Below the pieces are notes generated by a model. It searched no databases. It saw nothing but the letters and a program-made list of their open reading frames with translations, and was not told where the DNA came from. A stretch of DNA of 64,000 bases. Origin: Cervus elaphus. Lineage: Eukaryota > Chordata > Mammalia > Artiodactyla > Cervidae. The stretch covers positions 58,774,015 to 58,838,014 of the forward strand of contig NC_057823.1 of assembly GCF_910594005.1 (NCBI RefSeq), given 5' to 3'. Positions 56,080 through 64,000 of the stretch are shown in pieces (positions within the stretch are counted from its first letter, which is position 1; every line of letters starts with the position of its first letter). The position numbers and the translations under genes are program-made.

Positions 56080-59000
56080 AAAAAGGTCAAGTTTACAAGG
56101 CTAGTTTGTAGCAAAGATGAATAGAACCTAGGCCGCATGTCTCCTAATTTCACATTCCTTCCACGTGACTGCTGCTTTATTGCATTAGTTTTTGTGTAAA
56201 ATAGGGTTGTGATACAGCTGGTAAGAGTTGCACACATGAATTATCACTGTTGCTCTAATTGTCTATTTCCTTGTAACTACTTTGAAAAGAACACTTTCAG
56301 CAATACCTGAGCAAGAAAGAAGCCAAAATTTTAAGAATCAGTGTTTTTTGGAAAATCTTTTTCATGTTCTTGTAGTGTTAGATAATGCATAGTATATGAT
56401 ATTTAAGAAACTGAAATCATTAGGAAGAAGAAAATAAAAAAATCTTCTCAAATACTAGGTATTACCCTTTTTCAAAATTAAAGATAAACAGCTAGATACT
56501 TTCCTCTTTGGCATACTCCTTGTAGAAAATTAAGTGATAAATGGATAAAAGCGTGACATAATCTCTTGCAATCTTGTTTGGCTTTAGGGCCAGGACAGTG
56601 TTAAGACCAGATCCTGAATTCTGAGTCATCTTAAGGAGCTGGGGTTGTTAATTCTGTAGAGAGAAGATTGAGAGGTAGCATAACAACATATATGAGATAT
56701 TGGAAAGGCTGGTATCTGAAAGAGTTTGGTTTTGCTCTGGAGGTTCTTAATAGTACCAGTGAGTAGCAAAGAGTACTCTTTGCCAGTACCAATGAATAGC
56801 AAAGAGTACTCTTTGCTAGTACCAAAATTATTTTTATAGGAAGTGGAATTTTGTCACAATAAAATCCTTTCAGTTACAGCTGTCTTTGAATATCTTGGTC
56901 TTCTCTGGCCCTCACCCACCATTAAATTTTAGAACAGTTGGTAAACATTTGGGTTACCAGATGAGGTAGTACCTATGAAGTTTGTCAGCAAAAGACGTTT
57001 AATAAATGGCAGCCATTAATGACATTTTTTAGGTCAGTTGGAAGACGACCTGAATTAGATAATCTATAAAATTTTGTGCATGATACCAAAGATTCTTTGG
57101 AGACGGAACTTATTTTTTATAGAAAGTAATATTAATATTTTTGAAGTAATATTTGTTGAATATTTGTAGTAAGGTAAATCAGGGATTTGGATGTAGTTTA
57201 TCTTGGAGCCTTAAGTGCTGTTTGAAACATTGTATATATGGCTCTGAGGATGATTAAAGAGGAGATACTCAAACAGTGAAGGAAAGGAGTGGAAGAGTTA
57301 GGTGTGAAAACCTTCAGAGGTGGGCTTTGGGATAGTGAATTGGATTAGGATTATAGGATTTCTACTGTAAAATCTTATTTGGAATTTTAAGAAGCTTATA
57401 GTCAGTGACATCAGGATTATCCAGAATACTAAATGGAATTTTCTAATTTCCTGGTAGAACATAATGTGAGGATGGATGGAGTTGTAGGGAAATTGAATCA
57501 CTGCTCCTTTTAAAAAGAAGACTAAAAATTTAGCTCTTTGGTTATTTTGTGAGTCTTCATGGTACACATGTAGTCATCCTCAGAAAACCTTAATTTGGTC
57601 TTTTTAACATGAGAAGAAACAGAAATGTTCTTTTATCATATGACCTGTAATGTTGATAGTCACATACAAGAGTTCTGTTGGCCTGGTTGATGTTAGACAT
57701 GGCAGTTAGGCCTAAATATCAGTAGGTAGGATTTTCTTCTGTTTTAGTTGTATAGTTGAAATTATTTATTGGGTTATGGCTTTAGGAACAATCTTTGAGA
57801 ATAAAGTTCATATATTCTAAGATTTGAATTTCTAGTGCGGGTTTGCTAGGCTCAGTAGTCCTGCAGATGGCAGTATTTATACTAATTTAAACCTAATACA
57901 TGCTATAACTTCCTTAACCAAATGAATTTTTCCATTGCTTTCTTTAAACATGGAAAATAAAACTGTAAATATAACTATTCAGCATGCTTTTATGATTCAG
58001 TGCATTTGTTTTAGTTTCAGTGTTAATAGAAGGTTTAGCTTTATGTTTTTATTTAAAATATAATTAAGAAGTTAAGGCAGTTTGCAAAAATTGGCAGTAT
58101 TTTTGTGTGTGTGTGAGTGAACATAGGCGCATTACTTATAAACCCAGGGGTTTAGCTTTAATTTTTTTCTCTGAATCATGAAGAGTTTCTTTTCATGTAC
58201 TTTGTGGGGAAAATAGTTTATTCTTTTTAATTTTTGTCAGTACCAAAATAAGTTTAGTATTTTTTTTAGCCAAAACAAATAGAAGATAAAATTTAATTTC
58301 CAAACCCTTTGCTTTAGGCCTTTTCCTTTAAAAATTTTTAAAAATTCATTCTTTAATTTCAGATTTCCTCAATTAAAAAAATCTTAGTTTTCCCGCTTTT
58401 CCTTTCATTCCCTTTTTATCATCATTGTAATGCATCGTGATGAGGCTTCATTCTTCTAAGAACTGTACGTAATTTCCGTTCCTTTAGCTAGCTTCAACAA
58501 ATTGAGGTTTCTAAATTTATCAACCCATGTAGTCATCAGTGGGGCTGTATTTTTCTTAATTTGTTAGCCTACCTCCACAGTGTCCCAAGCCCATGGCATT
58601 TCACAGAGCAGGCACTACACGTGGATGTTCTGTCTTTAGTTGGATGCTACCCTCCTCTTCATCCTTGCCCTTTTTATTATTTGCAGTGGAGTATTTGGGT
58701 CTATCTCCTCCTCAGTCTTCTTCCTTGCCCTCACACTCTGTCCCGCCTTGCTGTTCTGCATGGCTGTGCTCCACGCCTCTGCTTCTGCATGTGGTCCCCA
58801 CTTAGCAGCAGCACGGAGAAGGTGTCTTGTCAGCGCCATGCTGTGTCTGCCTTTCACTAGTTTCTTAAGCAGCATGGACTTGCGGTCCTGTGGGAAAATG
58901 TCCCACATGGAAACCTGTTATGCATATGTAATGAAGGGACTTTTCCTTTGTTGATTTTAAACTCTTGAGACTCCTTCGAAAATTACCAGCTGGTTTGATA

Positions 59001-59217
59001 AAAAGGTAATTGATGCTATAACTTAGAAGTAGTTATCATTGAATTTGGCACCACTTCCCACAAAATGTCAAACAGAAAGAAATTTTACTCCATCCTTGGT
59101 CTTTTTCATTTGGAAATAACATTCTAAATTGTAGTGGTAAATTATTTCCCTGAATCCCAGTGGTAGCCGACATACAATGGCAGCTTTCCAACGTATGCTT
59201 GCTTATCCATTTTACAG

Positions 59218-59280
59218 GTGTAGCAATGATGCAAATAGTCAGCTGCCCGTATGTAAAGACAGTCGCTACCACCAAGACCG
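59218..59280 (+). CDS. TCERG1: TCERG1 coding exon 6 (63 nt cassette exon)
   Basis: 63 nt, 21 codons, symmetric 1-1 phase. The acceptor is TTTACAG|GTG and the donor AGACCG|GTAATT. It encodes (G)VAMMQIVSCPYVKTVATTKT. The human gene has an isoform that lacks exactly this 21-residue segment, so this is the known cassette. Skipping it leaves G-V-L-P in frame through exon 7. The exon begins with the same GTGTA as exon 7. It carries the only hydrophobic/Cys-containing stretch in an otherwise Pro/Ala/Thr-rich linker. Confidence 0.93.
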
Positions 59281-61399
<2,119 letters not shown>

Positions 61400-61512
61400 A
61401 AAAACTAGAGGAGAAGATTAAAGAGCCAATTAAAGAACCTTCTGAAGAACCTCTGCCAATGGAGACGGAGGAGGAAGATCCTAAAGAAGAGCCGATAAAG
61501 GAGATAAAGGAG
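61400..61512 (+). CDS. TCERG1: TCERG1 coding exon 8 (acidic/lysine-rich segment)
   Basis: 113 nt, residues 431-468. The acceptor TTTTTAATAG|AAA follows a long T-rich tract (61359-61398), and the donor is AAGGAG|GTAAAG. It codes for (E)KLEEKIKEPIKEPSEEPLPMETEEEDPKEEPIKEIKE, a charged region with repeated KEP/EEP units. The exon ends in phase 0. Reading through the donor stays open for about 110 bases and then stops, which shows intron sequence and not an alternative terminal exon in itself. Confidence 0.95.
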
Positions 61513-62444
61513 GTAAAGGGCCATTTCCTACTGACAAGAGAGCCAGCGTTCATTGTTGGATACAGTTTACTGGTAACTGAAAATCTGTTTGCTGTAGTTT
61601 TAGATAATTGCTGTAAATCTGATCCCTGAAATTTTAGGGTTCTTTGAAATTTGTAATTCAGTTTTCCCTATGAAAATTTCATTGAATTACTTCTTAGACG
61701 AAACCAAGGCTGCCCTAAAAAGAGCGAGCCCTGGACCAGAGCTGATGTCTCCTCCTGACTTACAAGCTGCTACATCTTATAATTTTAAGTACAACTTCAT
61801 ATTTGGGGATTGTTCATTGTAGTTTACCTGTCCTCTCTTGCATGGAATAATCTCTGAACAGCACTAAAAGAGCTCCGCTTTTTGGACGCTCTGCTAAGTA
61901 AGGAATTTAGCAGAAAAAGAAGTAACCTTAAATGAAGAAATCTCCTCTAATATTCTATACCCCTTTCCTTATTTCTACTCCTAAACAGATGGTTAATGAC
62001 TCTCTAAGTTAGAAACATCTTCTTTTGACGGGGTCTATATTTCTATGTGTGTGCCTTCTCAGTCATGTCTGACTCTTTGCTACCCCATGGATGGTAGCCC
62101 ACCAGGCTCCTCTGTCCATGGAATTTTCCAGGCAAGAATACTGGAGTGGGTTGCCGTTTTCCTACTCCCGGGGATCTTTCAGACCCAGGGATTAAACTCC
62201 TGCGTTGGCAGGCAAATTCTTTATGACTGTGCCATCTGGGAAGCCAATAGGTTCTACTGTCATGGAATTCAGCTCTGCCTAAGGGGCAAAGATTTAGAAA
62301 TTCTGACTTAGAGTCTCCCCTCTGTATGGTAGCAACAGACATTATGTTAGTTTTACTTTAAGGTATTTACAGTCTAATGTTTGTGGGATATTCAAGTATA
62401 ATTTTGTGATATTAATTTAATGGGAGTAATACAATTTCCCATAG
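61513..62444 (+). other. TCERG1: TCERG1 intron 8
   Basis: 932 bp with one Bov-tA SINE in minus orientation (62046-62246), about 200 bp before exon 9. The segment 61690-61900 is slightly GC-richer and not recognised. Confidence 0.7.
62046..62246 (-). mobile_element. Bov-tA SINE in TCERG1 intron 8
   Basis: TGCCTTCTCAGTCATGTCTG, GGTAGCCCACCAGGCTCCTC and AGAATACTGGAGTGGGTTGC, ending GCCATCTGGGAAGCC. Confidence 0.9.
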
Positions 62445-62533
62445 GAGCCCAAAGAAGAAGAGATGACTGAGGAAGAAAAAGCTGCCCAGAAGGCAAAGCC
62501 AGTAGCTACTACCCCTATTCCTGGTACTCCGTG
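62445..62533 (+). CDS. TCERG1: TCERG1 coding exon 9 (to first Trp of WW3)
   Basis: 89 nt, residues 469-497 plus two bases of Trp498. The acceptor is TCCCATAG|GAG and the donor CCGTG|GTATGT. The peptide is EPKEEEMTEEEKAAQKAKPVATTPIPGTP(W). The split TG|G codon is the first conserved Trp of WW3, whose remainder lies in the next exon, outside the window. The exon is flanked by opposite-orientation Bov-tA SINEs (62046-62246 minus, 63325-63597 plus). Confidence 0.94.
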
Positions 62534-63324
62534 GTATGTAGGTTACTTTAATTAGTAAGTTGTTTTATTTATTTATTTATCACCATGTTTGGTTATTACA
62601 TTATTACACAATAGGAAGAGAAAGTACTTTAAAAAAGTATGTGTCAAATACTGAATGTTTTTTGGTTGTTTTATTTTGGATTCTCAGACCTAAAACTCAG
62701 CTGCTGCAGTATCTTGCTCTTCGCACAGAACTCTCTATTAATATTTACTGATTATAGTTATAGATTTGAACCACTGTAAGATCCTGAATCTCCTTTTTTA
62801 TTGTTTGAAATGTTTTAAAATTGCTTTATATCCTCAAAATGATTATGTTTAGAGAACTGTGTAAAATTACATCTTTTTATCTTAGCTTTGAGTAGTCTGT
62901 TTTTTCTTTCCTTTTTTTATTTGGTTCTCCCTTTTCTTCCTCTCCCCACATCAGGGCTTTCTTTCCCTATTCTATTTAATCTGTATTCAGTCTACTCATG
63001 GCAATGAGTTGGCTTGTTTCTTAAGTCTTGTAATCTGTAAATTCCCCTTCAACTTGTTTTCCTTTTTTCTCCTTGGTTTTATTATTTGTTCTATAGAATC
63101 CCACAGTCTGGGTTTTATTACTGGGTTTTATTTTTAATAGAATCCTCCATTCTGAATTTCCTGTTAATTTAGCAGGCAGTTACAGAGATGTGATCAAATT
63201 CATGCTTGATCTTTTTGGCAGACTAATTGATGATGACCTTTCCCTCAGGATGCATCTAGTTGTCCCTTTTTTTGTGTGTGATTTTAGTGGTCATTGCTGA
63301 TTTTTGCCTAGATCAGTGGTTTTC

Positions 63325-63597
63325 CGGAGAAGGCAATGGCAACCCACTCCAGTACTCTGGAAAATCCCATGGATGGAGGAGCCTGGTAGGCTGCAGTCCA
63401 TGGGGTTTCGAAGAGTCAGACACGACTGAGTGACTTCACTTTCACTTTTCACTTTCAGGCATTGGAGAAGGAAATGGCAACCCACTCCAGTGTTCTTGCC
63501 TGGAGAATCCCAGGGACGGGGGAGCCTGGTGGGCTGCTGTCTATGGGGTCGCACAGAGTCGGACACGACTGAAGCGACTTAGTAGCAGCAGCAGCAG
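63325..63597 (+). mobile_element. Tandem Bov-tA pair with (CAG)n tail and TSD, TCERG1 intron 9
   Basis: Two successive Bov-tA bodies (AAGGCAATGGCAACCCACTC at about 63330 and GAAGGAAATGGCAACCCACT at about 63467), joined by a CACTTTCAC-rich spacer and ending in GCAGCAGCAGCAGCAG. CAGTGGTTTTC lies at 63314-63324 and 63598-63608. Confidence 0.93.
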
Positions 63598-63824
63598 CAG
63601 TGGTTTTCAATCAGAAGTAATTTTGGCCTCCTCCCCTCAGCCCCCTCCTCCCTGAAGTGGATGTTGGGCAAAGTCTGCAGGCATTTTTGGTTGTTGTAAC
63701 TGGAAGGTATTAAAGGCATGTGGTAGGTATAGGCCTGGGCTGCTCCTAAACACTCTACCATATACAGGGTAGCTCCCTATAAGAATTAATTAATTTGGCC
63801 CAAATGCCAATAATGCGGAGATTG

Positions 63825-63869
63825 AAAAACCTGGCCTTTAAAAAAAAAAAAAAAAAAAACCTGGCCTTT
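63825..63869. repeat. Direct repeat flanking a 20-base poly(A)
   Basis: AAAAACCTGGCCTTT (63825-63839), then A20 (63840-63859), then CCTGGCCTTT (63860-63869). No other inserted sequence is present. Confidence 0.85.
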
Positions 63870-64000
63870 TGGCATATTTACTCATTTGCTTTTCCCACAG
63901 ACAAGACCAGTAGTGTCAGCAAGAGTATGATTACTGAAGACAGTAAGATTTTTTTCTGGTTATTTTCCTACCTAGGTGTGCTAATACAGTTCCAGTGGTA

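Larger units (their letters stand above)
54999..59217 (+). other. TCERG1: TCERG1 intron 5
   Basis: Holds a MIR (+) at about 55350-55525 and a Bov-tA at 55880-56079. The block 58560-58930 is more GC-rich than its surroundings and has overlapping open frames of about 90-100 codons on both strands; none matches a protein I recognise. The remaining sequence up to the cassette exon 6 shows no repeat I can name. Confidence 0.65.
62534..64000 (+). other. TCERG1: TCERG1 intron 9, 5' part
   Basis: Runs past the window end. It contains the tandem Bov-tA pair (63325-63597) and the poly(A) direct-repeat structure (63825-63869). An AG|GTGTGC at about 63974-63981 resembles an acceptor, but the following bases do not encode the expected C-V-V-W-T of WW3, so it is not taken as exon 10. 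Confidence 0.7.

Noticed and set aside
63974..64000. Possible TCERG1 exon 10 at the window end
   Set aside because: An AG|GTGTGC is present, but the downstream bases do not encode the conserved WW3 continuation expected after the split Trp codon.

Overview
This is ruminant (bovid-type) nuclear DNA. The evidence is the dense set of Bov-tA/Bov-A2 SINEs, several BovB (RTE) LINE pieces in both orientations, CHR-2-type tRNA-Glu SINEs and a bovine-type L1 3' end, on a background of old mammalian repeats (MIR, L2, L1M, MLT1). The exact species cannot be settled by eye. Nothing prokaryotic, plasmid-like or viral-genome-like is present.

Layout. Positions 1 to about 39,900 are intergenic. No protein-coding gene could be supported there. 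The region is a mosaic of retroelement copies with unannotated, partly AT-rich sequence between them. Notable items are a four-unit, about 32 bp tandem repeat with NRF1-like cores (832-960), a long decayed BovB copy (18670-20326), a U6 snRNA retro-pseudogene fused to an L1-like 3' tail (22770-23010), a BovB fragment nested in a Bov-A2 with a 7 bp target-site duplication (23383-23868), an L1 with 5' sequence but no 3' end (28820-30770), a non-repetitive GC-richer block (about 31040-31850), and a young minus-strand L1 inside an older L1 (36066-36826).

Positions about 39,925 to 64,000 hold the promoter and first nine coding exons of TCERG1 (transcription elongation regulator 1, CA150) on the + strand. 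The exons join in frame into the N-terminal 497 codons plus two bases: start region, proline-rich domain, WW1, a 40-residue Gln-Ala tract, Ser/Thr/Pro-rich linker, a symmetric 63 nt cassette exon, WW2, an acidic/lysine-rich segment, and the first Trp of WW3. The remaining WW3 and the FF domains lie beyond the window. The promoter is a CpG-rich, TATA-poor block with eight CCAAT/ATTGG boxes, and a short upstream ORF overlaps the start codon.

There is one gene, so there is no operon logic. Functionally, TCERG1 is a nuclear factor that links RNA polymerase II elongation to splicing. The WW domains bind proline-rich splicing proteins and the downstream FF repeats bind the phosphorylated polymerase tail. 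I found no clearly novel biological system. The most interesting signals are small-scale: the NRF1-motif minisatellite, the CCAAT array, the U6/L1 fusion, a poly(A)-only insertion-like duplication near 63,825-63,869, and the QA hexamer repeat.
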